A program made the position numbers and the translations under genes. A DNA stretch of 64,000 nucleotides from Lachnoclostridium sp. UBA5725 (GTDB lineage: Bacteria; Bacillota; Clostridia; Lachnospirales; Lachnospiraceae). Below are positions 1 to 9,400 of the stretch, in pieces. Numbering within the stretch: the stretch's first letter is position 1; every line of letters begins with the position of its first letter. The stretch covers positions 1 to 64,000 of the forward strand of contig DIGJ01000034.1 in the NCBI GenBank assembly GCA_002419585.1. The letters are read 5' to 3'. The notes under the pieces were generated by a model that saw nothing but the letters and a program-made list of their open reading frames with translations, had not been told where the DNA came from and searched no databases.

Positions 1-82
1 AGAATTTAGTTTTTCATTTGACCTAGAATTTACTCTTGCAGCTTACTCTTGCACCTTTTGAATACAAGTGATTTCCTATTTC

Positions 83-331
83 TTATTCAACCGTTACCAT
101 TTCTTTAAATGTTTTCTTTGTTCCGTCAGCAAGCTTGGCTGTTACGGTAATAGTAACTGTTCCAGCATTCTTTGCCTTCAATTTTCCCGAACTGTTTACA
201 GTAACAACCTTTTTGTTGCTGGATTAATAGGTAAAAATAATTTCTGCAACTGCAGGATCTGCTTCCTTACTGAATGATTTAACCAAAACAAATATATCGT
301 TTAATGATAAACCTTTACCTTGGCCGAGCAT
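83..331 (-). pseudogene. Ig-like (Big_2-type) domain remnant with in-frame stop
   Basis: Reading the minus strand from an ATG at 331 gives 35 codons, a TAA, and then 46 more in-frame codons to a TAA at 83-85. The part after the first stop (SSNKKVVTVNSSGKLKAK, then a GTVTITVTA strand) is a typical end of a bacterial Ig-like domain. The part before it ends in IIFTY, which would join directly to that strand, so the stop appears to break one domain. The ATG has a plausible AGAAGGA site about 8 nt upstream and lies 42 bp after the stop of the surface-protein gene at 374. It could be the truncated tail of a second surface protein. No intact gene is visible here. Confidence 0.55.
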
Positions 332-373
332 GGAAAACGTCCTTCTTTTAAGTTCTTATATGTTTCATATTTT

Positions 374-2347
374 CTATTCTGCTGTGTACCCCACTCCATA
401 CACTCCAAGTCGGTCGGTAGTGAAAACCACGCTGCCGCTCTCTTTGTCATAATATGAATTTGAGACCTTCACAGCCTCTCCCTTTTCATTTATATAAACC
501 GCATACAGATTATCGATATTTTCTTCTTCCCCTGGTTTATAAGCAATAGAAATTGTAACTTTCTCATCTTTAAATTTGCTTATATTCTTTGTCTTTCCAT
601 TCTTATTATAACTAAGTGTCACCTTGTATACTGCTCTCTTATCAATCAGCGTTTTTAACTCTTTGGAAAGTCCCGTGACCGGAGTGATATGAATGATTAC
701 ATCTGTGCTTTTCTTTTCGATTTCATTTAGTATGTTCAAGTCAAGTAAAATGGTGACAAGACCGTCCTCTACCTCAAACTGCTCTACCTTAGATTTGGTC
801 AGCTGATTGATTACCGACTTCTTCAGTACAACATCAAGGGATTTGGTATTCTTCGGATTTTTTAAATTAAGTGTAATTCCAATTCTCTCTTCTGTTCCTT
901 CCTGGTGTTCTGTTTTTTCTGCTGCCTTTTCTATGGTAGCCTTAATGGTCTTTAAAAGAACCTTAAGCGTTGCCTTTCCTTTCTTATCTACAGTTGGTGT
1001 CAGATTAGCAGTAGCAATCACCGTCTGTCCTTCATTCTTTTCCGGTTGTGGAGTGACGGATGTACCACCATAATATCCACCATACCAATTTACTGTCACT
1101 GTGATTATTGCAGTACCCTTTTTCGTCGTGTCTGCTACCGAAGTTGCCGTTACGGTAAGCGTTGCTGCTATTTCATCTGCTGCTAGTGTAAGTACTCCAT
1201 TTCCATCTATTGTAGTTCCAGGCCTTCCACCAGTCACGCTCCAGATTACTTGCTGGCATAATTCTCCCGTCCCTGTCACCTTGGCAGAAAATTTCTGGGT
1301 TGTACCTCTTGTCAAAGTCACCGTATCTGGGCTGACTGTCACTTTGGTTATCTTATCTATATTAGGTAAGACGGTAACCGTAATCGGCACTGTTATATCC
1401 ACGCTGTCCTTTCCATCACTGACTGTGACCGTGACACATGTAGAACCCTCTCCTATCCCAGTTACTTCCACCATATTACCAATCAGAATTGCTGATGCAG
1501 TCGAAGTATCCGGATCTGTCACGATACTTGTAATTACCAACTTATCATTGTCTGCATCCTCTGCAATATCAGAGGCAACGAAGGAGATCGAACTTCCGGA
1601 AGCTACCTTTTGCTCCGGCACCAGACTCTTTGCCGTCGGTACGTTGTTTGCAGGTGCTTCGCTTACGGTAATTATAGCAGTGCCTTTTTTTGTCGTATCT
1701 GCTGTCGAAGTAGCCGTAACAGTAAGCGTTGCTGCTGTTTCGTCTGCTGCCACTGTAAGCTCTCCATTTGCATCTATCGTAGTTCCAGAATTTCCTCCCT
1801 CGACACTCCAGGCCACTTCCTTATTGAAACTTCCTGTTCCCGTTACTGTGGCAGTAAATGTCTGCTTTGAGTCCTTTACCAAGGTCATCTTCTCTGGACT
1901 GACTGTCACATTTGATATACTAGGAGGAATATCCACAATGGCATCCTTAGGCAGCACCGCTTTATACGCCTCTACGCTTCCGATTGGAACCGTGAATACA
2001 AGCGATGTTGTTCCGGCAAATGCCTCTGTCTCAATAAACGGCGGTTTATTTCCCAAAAAAGTAATCTTTGATAGGTTCACACTATTATAAAAAGCGTTTT
2101 TATATATACTCAATATTCCAGCTGGTATCACTATTTCCTTTACTCCAGTCTCGCTAAACGCTTTTTCTCCAATTCCCTTTAGCTTTGAATTATCCTCTAT
2201 TACCACCTTGGTTAATTCTTTACAGCCACAAAATGCTGATCCACCTATACTTTCTACTGTAGCAGGGATCGTTATTTCCGGCAGATGAGTACCGTAAAAT
2301 GCAGCATAACTAATATTTATCAACTGAGAATTCTCATCTATCGTCAC
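374..2347 (-). CDS. BspA-like surface protein, 3' part after a frameshift (LRR, Ig-like domains)
   Basis: This 657-residue frame begins at a GTG that overlaps the stop of the upstream part (2344-3039) by 4 nt. It starts in the middle of a leucine-rich repeat and has no signal peptide, so it is almost certainly the continuation of that gene. Residues 1-140 carry LRR_5 (BspA-type) repeats with the EITIPATV and AFxGCKELTKV patterns. There follow two Ig-like domains (about 142-235 and 330-420) flanking a cadherin-like segment, a Gly/Tyr linker, and a C-terminal beta-rich domain ending in LGVYGVGYTAE. The Ig-like domains come from direct DNA repeats about 568 bp apart. BspA-type proteins are usually surface adhesins, but the role here is inferred. 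No sortase or SLH signal is visible. Confidence 0.75.
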   Translation of the reverse strand: MTIDENSQLINISYAAFYGTHLPEITIPATVESIGGSAFCGCKELTKVVIEDNSKLKGIGEKAFSETGVKEIVIPAGILSIYKNAFYNSVNLSKITFLGNKPPFIETEAFAGTTSLVFTVPIGSVEAYKAVLPKDAIVDIPPSISNVTVSPEKMTLVKDSKQTFTATVTGTGSFNKEVAWSVEGGNSGTTIDANGELTVAADETAATLTVTATSTADTTKKGTAIITVSEAPANNVPTAKSLVPEQKVASGSSISFVASDIAEDADNDKLVITSIVTDPDTSTASAILIGNMVEVTGIGEGSTCVTVTVSDGKDSVDITVPITVTVLPNIDKITKVTVSPDTVTLTRGTTQKFSAKVTGTGELCQQVIWSVTGGRPGTTIDGNGVLTLAADEIAATLTVTATSVADTTKKGTAIITVTVNWYGGYYGGTSVTPQPEKNEGQTVIATANLTPTVDKKGKATLKVLLKTIKATIEKAAEKTEHQEGTEERIGITLNLKNPKNTKSLDVVLKKSVINQLTKSKVEQFEVEDGLVTILLDLNILNEIEKKSTDVIIHITPVTGLSKELKTLIDKRAVYKVTLSYNKNGKTKNISKFKDEKVTISIAYKPGEEENIDNLYAVYINEKGEAVKVSNSYYDKESGSVVFTTDRLGVYGVGYTAE

Positions 2348-3039
2348 CTTGGTAGTTCTTTACAGCCATAAAATGCAAACGAGCCAATTCTTGTTACTTT
2401 GGCTGGTATTTTTATTTCTTTCAGATTAGCTTCCCAAAATGTTTTATCCCCAATGGTTTCCAGCTGTGAATTTTCCTCTATTGTTATCTTCTTTAGTGCT
2501 TTACAGTTAGAAAATACCCATGTATCAATGCTTGTTACTGTAGCGGGTATCGTGATTTCCTCTATACCAATACCCGAAAACGCTCTATTTCCAATGGTTT
2601 TTAGCTGTGAACTTTCCTCTATTGTCACCTTCGTTAGTGCATAACAGCAATCAAATGCTGATTTGCCAATGTTTGTTACTGTAGCAGGTATCGTGATTTC
2701 CTTCAGTTTTTTCAGGACATAAAACGCTTTCTCTCCAACTTCTGTTACCGTATAAGTAATTCCATTATAATCCACTGTGCTCGGAATATTATATACCGTT
2801 CCAGTATAATTATTAAACACGACTGCTACCGTCCCAGTATGGGCAGTACCCTCCTCGGTCAATACCTTAAAACGTAATCCGCTTCCACTGTCATCAAATT
2901 CCTCTCCGACACTGGCAAACGCCGATACCGGAATCATCGTAGTTACCAGTAAAAAGCATAAGATTACAGATAGTAACCTTTGTATTACTTTCTTGTTCCT
3001 ATTTTTCCCCATTTCTTTCCTTATTCTTAATTCTTTCAC
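2344..3039 (-). CDS. BspA-like surface protein, 5' part before a frameshift
   Basis: The 231-residue frame starts at a GTG with a strong AGGAGG site 7 nt upstream. Residues 1-43 form a signal peptide: basic start, hydrophobic core (LLSVILCFLLVTTMIPV), then SAFAS. From about residue 70 come BspA-type leucine-rich repeats (LRR_5). The frame ends in GCKELPR just where sibling repeats read GCKELTKV. At about 2353-2357 the minus strand has CTACCAAGG where the homologous repeat pattern predicts CTAACCAAGG, one A more. Restoring that base would join this frame to 374-2347 as one secreted protein of about 888 residues. Either the gene is truly broken, leaving a short secreted LRR protein, or the sequence has an error. 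Confidence 0.78.
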   Translation of the reverse strand: MKELRIRKEMGKNRNKKVIQRLLSVILCFLLVTTMIPVSAFASVGEEFDDSGSGLRFKVLTEEGTAHTGTVAVVFNNYTGTVYNIPSTVDYNGITYTVTEVGEKAFYVLKKLKEITIPATVTNIGKSAFDCCYALTKVTIEESSQLKTIGNRAFSGIGIEEITIPATVTSIDTWVFSNCKALKKITIEENSQLETIGDKTFWEANLKEIKIPAKVTRIGSFAFYGCKELPR

Positions 3040-3071
3040 TCATCTTCCTCCTAATATTAATATACTTTACT

Positions 3072-3311
3072 TCAATCCTTTTCCCTCTGAGCCAGCTCAA
3101 AAAGCTCCGTAACGGAAACCTCCGTCAGTTCGTCCCAGTACACACGATCGCAGTCCGTCTTTGCCTGCAAGAACAAATCATCCTTAAGCAGCTGACAAAA
3201 GCGCGTGGTCTTTACTTTTTCTGATAAATCCAGTATGACGGTGTTCCCATTGTTAAATCCTACCTTAAGCCGATAATCTTCCATAGGCTCTACCGCCGTG
3301 ACCTTTGGCAT
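3072..3311 (-). CDS. DUF2442-type small protein
   Basis: A 79-residue soluble protein beginning MPKVTAVEPMEDYRLKVGF with an AGGAGG-like site just upstream. The opening beta strands (xVxAVxPxxDYxLxVxFxxG) and the following VILDL strand fit the DUF2442 family, whose members are small and often sit next to toxin-antitoxin-like DUF4160 genes. No such partner is seen here. The function of the family is unknown. It lies between the surface-protein gene and the terminator of the LuxR-type regulator on the same strand. Confidence 0.7.
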   Translation of the reverse strand: MPKVTAVEPMEDYRLKVGFNNGNTVILDLSEKVKTTRFCQLLKDDLFLQAKTDCDRVYWDELTEVSVTELFELAQREKD

Positions 3312-3335
3312 AGAACTTCCTCCTATTAATTTTTA

Positions 3336-3373
3336 AATTTAAAAATCCATCCTACACATTGTAAGATGGATTT
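3336..3373 (-). terminator. Rho-independent terminator after the MalT-like regulator
   Basis: A 13-bp stem with one mismatch (arms 3343-3355 and 3361-3373) closes a 5-nt loop. On the minus strand it is followed by TTTTTAAATTT. It lies about 35 nt after the stop of the regulator gene and before the DUF2442 start. Confidence 0.75.
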
Positions 3374-3407
3374 CCATACATTTCTATTACCCACTGGGTA
3401 TTTTTCT

Positions 3408-5900
3408 TTATTTCTCGGCAAACATTTCTTTTGTAAGAAGTACACGGGAGTTTATTCCAAGCTTTGCAAACAGGCTTTTCATCTCTGCCTTCACGGTATT
3501 GGGTGAAATAAAAAGAGCTTCTGCGATTTCGCGGTTGTTACGACCGTCCACCGCCAACAACCCGATCTGGCACTCACGAGGAGTCAGGTTTGGTACCTCC
3601 TTAGTAAAACATGCACTCTTTATCATTTCCACTGACTTTTGATAAGAAACATACGCCTTTTGTATCTGCCAGATAAACTCTGCGTACTTGTTTTCGCCTG
3701 AAAGCCTAGAAAGCACCAGCTCAATCTCCTTGGTATTTTCTACAAACGGCAGAATCAAACCATCCTGCATCGCTATGTCCATCGCACGACTTAATGCTTC
3801 ATTTGCATTTTCACTTCGATACAGTCCCTCATTTGCGGCTGCCTCATAAATATAAGTATAAACCAGCACCAAAAGATTTGGAAAGATGGAAGCCTGGCGG
3901 CAAAAGGACTCTGTCATGCCAAGAAGCTTCGCATACTCTTTTTTTCGCAACAAAGCTTTTCCGTAGACGATATCAGCAAATGAAATAGAATTAAAAATCA
4001 AATGCTTTCCATATTCATGTTCCATAATCCAATCAGCAACTTCATCCGTCTGATCCAAGGCTTCATGGAGAAAGCCCCTCACAAGATCCATTGCATATAG
4101 CAGCCAGTGCGTCTGGTATTTTGCTGTCTCATGATGAGCCAGTGCTTCAAGCTGTCCAATCTGATCTATCAGCAAAGAAGCTTCTCCCCGGCACAAAAAG
4201 ATCCTTGCTAATACAAACTGCCCACATAATTCAATATCAGCCTGTCCTTTTGCATGCGATAGAGAAATCCCCTCTCTTGCGGAAATCTCCGCTCCATAAT
4301 AGTCTCCACGGCAACACAGCAATTCTGCCTTAAATACAGAAGCGTATCCTTCCCCATGACCTTTGGTAAATTTCATATAGCGACCAGGAACGCTGTTAAC
4401 ATGATGCACCAGCTCCATAAGCTTTCCCGCCTCCCGGTAATAGAGGTAGAGAATGGAAGGTGCACCAAAGGTAAATATATCTTTCAAATCAATAAAACGA
4501 GGAGCGGCATGAAGCAGTTTATAAGCCTTTTGATGGTGTTCCCTCATCGTACCAAGGTCATTAAATGCATGATACGATAAAAGCAGCTCATATTCGCCAG
4601 TAAGCTGTGTACGCTCCTCTATGGTAAACTCCTGATTTTCCTGCATGGCTCTCTCAAAATCACGACAACCTTGGTCAAACAATTCTGGCTCACGAAATAA
4701 GGTAGTCATATCCATACCAAAAGACAAGATAGACAATGGGTGCCTGTTTTTTACCTCTTCGGGGCAGTCCCCATAGCAGCGAAGTAGTAGCTCCTTATGT
4801 TTTCGATGCAGATTTCTTGGATTTTTCATACCAAGAATCAAAAGTACATCGTCAAACTGCCTTGCACGATAAAAACATTCCATTGCAGGAATCAGTTGAT
4901 CGCTGTTTCTCATTGCTTCTCCAGATTTGCTCCACAGGCTTCTCTGTTTCTCCACTGGTAGCTTTTCAAACTGCTCCTTGAGGCAAAGACGGAAGATATT
5001 ATGTAACGAATATTGAAAAGTCACCGAATCTTTCTTCATAAAAGCATTGGAATATAACAATTCTTCCAGCAACTGCTCCGCATTTTCCTGCGGCCACACC
5101 TCTTTTGCCTGATCCAAATTAAATACATCAAACTGACAGATAGACAGAAGAAAATCCTTTTTTTCCTGTTCAAGCGGATCATAAATGGTCTGATAGATTA
5201 GTTCCTGAACACTTGATGTAAATACGAATTCTCCGTGCATCCGATAATCGAGCGTAAACAAATACAGGGCCGATATCCAGCCCTCGCTGTATCGGCATAA
5301 TTTTTCCAACTGCTGCTCGCTTAGTATAATTCCCTGCATTGAAAAATATAATTTGATATCTGTCTTAGAAAATGCAAGATCATTCGCACCAATTTTGTAT
5401 AAATAACCCTTTAGCTCCAATTCTCTGGCACCGGTAAACGAATTCCTTGTAATAAGAATAAGATGCATGTTTTCTGGCATATGTTTGATAAACAGCGATA
5501 GAAACTCATCGGCCTCCTCTGATTTTATGTAGTGGTAGTCATCAATGACAAAGAAGGTATCTCTTGCTACGCGAAGAGATTCCAGTACCAGCATCAACTC
5601 TCGTCTTATAAATCTTCCTTCCAAAATTCCAATCTGTTCAAGTTTTTCTGCACATTCTGTGTCTAATTCCTTAACCGCATGGTAAAATCCAGCCCAGAAA
5701 TCACTGGCCAACTTATCATATATCTTCTGCCACACAACGTTGACATCCATGCGGGACACCGCTTCTGTAACCCATGTCGTCTTGCCGTAGCCCATAGGAG
5801 CTACTACAAGTGTGGCAGGATAAGAGCTTAGCTGTTTCATCCCTTGATTTAAATTGTCACTGAAATAAATTATGTGTTTTATTCCATTTAATTCCTGCAT
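3408..5900 (-). CDS. MalT-like LuxR-family transcriptional regulator (STAND ATPase)
   Basis: An 830-residue regulator of the LAL/MalT type. The N-terminal NTPase has a Walker A motif (APMGYGKTT, residue about 34) and a Walker B-like strand (TFFVIDDYHY, about 115). A long helical TPR-like region covers about 330-750, and a LuxR helix-turn-helix closes the protein (LTPRECQIGLLAVDG to NREIAEALFISPNTVKAEM, about 765-825). Family members oligomerise with ATP plus an inducer and activate promoters. No maltose or other sugar genes lie nearby, so the inducer and targets are unknown. It appears monocistronic, with its own promoter and terminator. Confidence 0.9.
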   Translation of the reverse strand: MQELNGIKHIIYFSDNLNQGMKQLSSYPATLVVAPMGYGKTTWVTEAVSRMDVNVVWQKIYDKLASDFWAGFYHAVKELDTECAEKLEQIGILEGRFIRRELMLVLESLRVARDTFFVIDDYHYIKSEEADEFLSLFIKHMPENMHLILITRNSFTGARELELKGYLYKIGANDLAFSKTDIKLYFSMQGIILSEQQLEKLCRYSEGWISALYLFTLDYRMHGEFVFTSSVQELIYQTIYDPLEQEKKDFLLSICQFDVFNLDQAKEVWPQENAEQLLEELLYSNAFMKKDSVTFQYSLHNIFRLCLKEQFEKLPVEKQRSLWSKSGEAMRNSDQLIPAMECFYRARQFDDVLLILGMKNPRNLHRKHKELLLRCYGDCPEEVKNRHPLSILSFGMDMTTLFREPELFDQGCRDFERAMQENQEFTIEERTQLTGEYELLLSYHAFNDLGTMREHHQKAYKLLHAAPRFIDLKDIFTFGAPSILYLYYREAGKLMELVHHVNSVPGRYMKFTKGHGEGYASVFKAELLCCRGDYYGAEISAREGISLSHAKGQADIELCGQFVLARIFLCRGEASLLIDQIGQLEALAHHETAKYQTHWLLYAMDLVRGFLHEALDQTDEVADWIMEHEYGKHLIFNSISFADIVYGKALLRKKEYAKLLGMTESFCRQASIFPNLLVLVYTYIYEAAANEGLYRSENANEALSRAMDIAMQDGLILPFVENTKEIELVLSRLSGENKYAEFIWQIQKAYVSYQKSVEMIKSACFTKEVPNLTPRECQIGLLAVDGRNNREIAEALFISPNTVKAEMKSLFAKLGINSRVLLTKEMFAEK

Positions 5901-5914
5901 TCTATATACCTCTT

Positions 5915-5944
5915 GTTATAACATTTTAATCCTAATATTTTCAA
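5915..5944 (-). promoter_or_regulatory. Promoter of the MalT-like regulator
   Basis: On the minus strand TTGAAA (5944-5939) and TATAAC (5920-5915) are separated by 18 bp and lie just upstream of the gene start at 5900. A GAGG ribosome-binding site follows. Confidence 0.55.
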
Positions 5945-6040
5945 TCTAATGCATCCATGATTAAATATTATCACACAAAATAAGAATGCACCATTACTTA
6001 TTTTATTAAATATGAAATCTCCTTTTCCTTTCTCCTTGGA

Positions 6041-6271
6041 TTAAAATACTACTCCGTCCATTTCCCCATGGCTTAAATTACATCTTCCTGTGTCCGTAGG
6101 ATAGCCACTATCAATTCCAAAGTCACTATACAAACAGGTCCAGCATTCTTTTCGTAATAAAAAAGTATCTGGATGTTTTTTGTGATATTGGCAGTAATCC
6201 GTAGACTTTACGGTTATTCCTTCCAAAGACGCCTCTACTTCTAACGTTCGGTCTTTATTCGAAAACATCAT
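6041..6271 (-). CDS. Small Cys-rich hypothetical protein
   Basis: About 76 residues, not recognised. I prefer the ATG at 6271 (or the adjacent one at 6268) because a GGAG site lies 6-9 nt upstream; a TTG at 6274 also keeps the frame. Cysteines occur as CQYHKKHP, CWTC and GRC, which with the histidines could form a zinc-binding site. It has no signal peptide or membrane segment. Its reality is supported by a well-formed promoter (6308-6337) and a short leader with a good ribosome-binding site. The same promoter architecture with the same upstream box precedes the giant surface protein, so the two are probably co-regulated. Confidence 0.6.
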   Translation of the reverse strand: MMFSNKDRTLEVEASLEGITVKSTDYCQYHKKHPDTFLLRKECWTCLYSDFGIDSGYPTDTGRCNLSHGEMDGVVF

Positions 6272-6307
6272 CAATCACTCCTTCTAACACGATTTGCGCT
6301 ATATCTT

Positions 6308-6374
6308 ATCATATTAGAAGTGCCATAAATAAAACAAGGCGGTTGGCAAAATTGGGCTTTATATGTCCTATTTT
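6308..6374 (-). promoter_or_regulatory. Promoter with conserved upstream box (copy 1)
   Basis: On the minus strand, -35 TTGTTT (6337-6332), an 18-bp spacer and -10 TATGAT (6313-6308) precede the Cys-rich gene. Directly upstream of the -35 is a roughly 33-bp box (6342-6374) that matches the box in front of the 1812-residue protein at 12043-12075. The shared pattern on the minus strand starts AAAATAGGACATATA and ends TGCCAAC. The position fits an activator site. Confidence 0.6.
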
Positions 6375-6493
6375 GCAACCGCTCTGGTAAATTAGCCTGT
6401 GCACTTACCTGTATACAACTACTATTTTTAATAATCGTTTTTATTGGGTTTGCGCACAGGCTATTCATTTTCAAGACTATCAGTTAAATTGTT

Positions 6494-9400
6494 TTACTGA
6501 ATGGATTTTCCTTTACTTATCCTAATAATCTTATCCTCTGATATGTTTACCGTGTTCTTAAGTTCTGATATTACAGAATCACTAATGTCAGACTTGCTAC
6601 CGATTACATATACTTCTTTCGGTAATATTTCCTTAAGTGCTTCTATTGTATACACCGTAAGTTTTTCTTTCTTTACAAAAAGAATTGGATATCCTTTTTT
6701 ACCACATGCTTTTTCGATTGCCTTTGCATCTGCAGGTTCTACATCTCCACTTATCAGTACCACTTTGCGATTCTTTGAAAGTTTTATTTTTTTTGCAATC
6801 CTTGCAGCGGTTTCAAACTTATCTTCGCCACCAATGTTTGTTATTTTTTGATAGCCTTCTTTTTGTAATCGTTTTTTAAGGGTTCCATTTACCGCTTTTC
6901 CTAATCCGATAATATATATTTGATCTGTCACCTTATAATTTTTTGTAATATATTTAACCATTTTTATAGCATCATCATCGGATGTACCGGTGCGCAGAAC
7001 CTCACCTTCTAATTGGCTTGCCAATACGCCTCCTGCAACTGCATCTTGGAAGTCATATTTTGTTGCAATGATAATAACCTTCTTGGAAGCTTCTTTCCGT
7101 TTTATGGATAACTTATAAACCTTTTTTGCTCCATCTTTTGCAGTTACTTTTATATAATACGTATTGGTTCCTACGGAAAGAGTTACTTTTTTATTTTTTA
7201 TTTTCTTCTTACATCCCTTATCTGCATACAAAGACCAAGAAGCATTTTTACTAACCGTAAGCTTTAAAGTAAGTTTCGAAGTGACATTGCTTACTGTTGC
7301 CTTAATCGTTGTTGATGAAATCCTTGCTTTTGTAGGAACCGTTACCTTTGTAATGTTGCAACTTGAAGGTTCCTTATCCATCTTTACAATGGTAAACATA
7401 CTAAATTTTGTAATAGGGAATTTGATGCCATATACACCCGTTTTGTATTCTACGATTTCTCCCTTCACATATTCTTTTTCTCCATCACTGTGCTCAATAA
7501 ACACACCCAGCTGGTTAAAAAATGTTTCTCGGTTAACAGAATCGGTTGGAAGGTTAATTCCAGTCAATGGTAAGATAATTTCTACTTTTGAAGACGGCAT
7601 ATTTGTCTCGATTTCCACTGGTCTTCCAAGTACTGTTATATTACCTTGCTCTACCTTGTTAATCGCTCCGAGTTCCATTTTGGTACGAGTTATTATTTCT
7701 TTTTTTTCTTCTTCCTTCTTTACAGGTACCAGATTGAAATAAAGGTTATCCTTTAAGTTTTCCTGAACCGTCTTCAGTGCGTCGTTCGGAATCTGAATGC
7801 TTGCATTTTCGGTTTCGATCTTTAGATCAATTGCTCCGTCTGCCAATACCCCCACCGATTTGGATGGAATGCTTACATTTGTTTTTTGTACTTCATCCTT
7901 CGTATCCGGTATCATTATACGAGCTACCTTTTCACCCGCATCTTTTAATTTAGCAATGGTTTCTACTGCTTTTTCTTCCTGATACGTTACCGTATCCGTC
8001 TTTTTTCCTTCCGTATCCGTCTCCCGTTGAATGGTTATCTGGGAAACTGTACCTTCACTATCTCCTTTTTTTACATCAACAACCACTTTTTCGCTAGTTG
8101 TTGTAGTTGTTGTAGTTGTTGGAGTAGTTGGAGTATTCGACTGGGATGGTACAGAATTACTCTGTATTGTAACAGTTACGATATAGTCTTGTGTCGTTCC
8201 ATCTTCTGCAGTTACCGTATAGGTAACTGGATTGGTAAAGTCTTGTGAAGCCCCACTGTTTGGTGCAATACTTGCACCTCCACTATACAATATCGTTGGT
8301 ACCAAAGACGTAACATTCGTTCCATATGGTACGGTCAGACTTACCGTTTTATTCGTTTCATTTATTGTTCCTGCAACTCCCGGTGTAAGTCCTCCAAAGT
8401 TGAAGCTTGTAATTGCCTTTGCTGGATTCTTGGCTACCGTTACCGTTACGGTATAGTCTTGTGTCGTTCCATCTTCTGCTGTTACCGTATAGGTGACTGG
8501 ATTGGTAAAGTCCTGTGCCACTCCACTGTTTGGTGATACACTTGAACCTGTTTGGATGATGGTTGGCACCAAGGCGGTGACATCGGTTCCATATGGTACC
8601 GTCAGACTTACGGTCTTATTCGTTTCATTTACCGTTCCTGTCACGTTAGGTGTCAATCCTCCAAACTTAAATCCAGTGATGGCTTTTGCGGTATTTTTGG
8701 CTATCGTAACAGTTACAGCATAGTCCTGTGTCGTTCCATCCGCTGCCGTTACTTGATACGTAACCAGACTGGTAAAGTCCTGTGCCACTCCACTATTTGG
8801 CGATACACTTGAACCAGTATGTGTAATTGTCGGAACAAGATTTGTAACATCGGTTCCATATGGCACGATCAAGCTTACTGTTTTATTCGTTTCATTTATT
8901 GTTCCTGCAACTCCCGGTGTGAGTCCTCCAAAGTTGAAGCTTGTGATTGCCTTTTCCGGGTTCTTGGCTACCGTTACCGTTACGGTGTAGTCCTGTATCG
9001 TTTCATCTTCTGCTGTTACCGTATAGGTAACTGGATTGGTAAAGTCTTGTGAAGCTCCACTGTTTGGTGCAATACTTGCACCTCCACTATACAATATCGT
9101 TGGTACCAAAGACGTAACATTCGTTCCATATGGTACGGTCAGACTTACCGTTTTATTCGTTTCATTTACCGTTCCTGCAACTCCCGGTGTAAGTCCTCCA
9201 AAGTTGAAGCTTGTAATTGCCTTTGCTGGATTCTTGGCTACCGTTACCGTTACGGTATAGTCTTGTGTCGTTCCATCTTCTGCAGTTACCGTATAGGTGA
9301 CTGGATTGGTAAAGTCCTGTACCACTCCACTGTTTGGTGATACACTTGAACCTGTTTGGGTGATGGTTGGCACCAAGGCGGTGACATCGGTTCCATATGG

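Noticed and set aside
6271..6474. A 67-codon open frame on the minus strand between the Cys-rich gene and the giant surface gene
   Set aside because: It covers the promoter and upstream box at 6308-6374, has no ribosome-binding site and shows no protein-like pattern.
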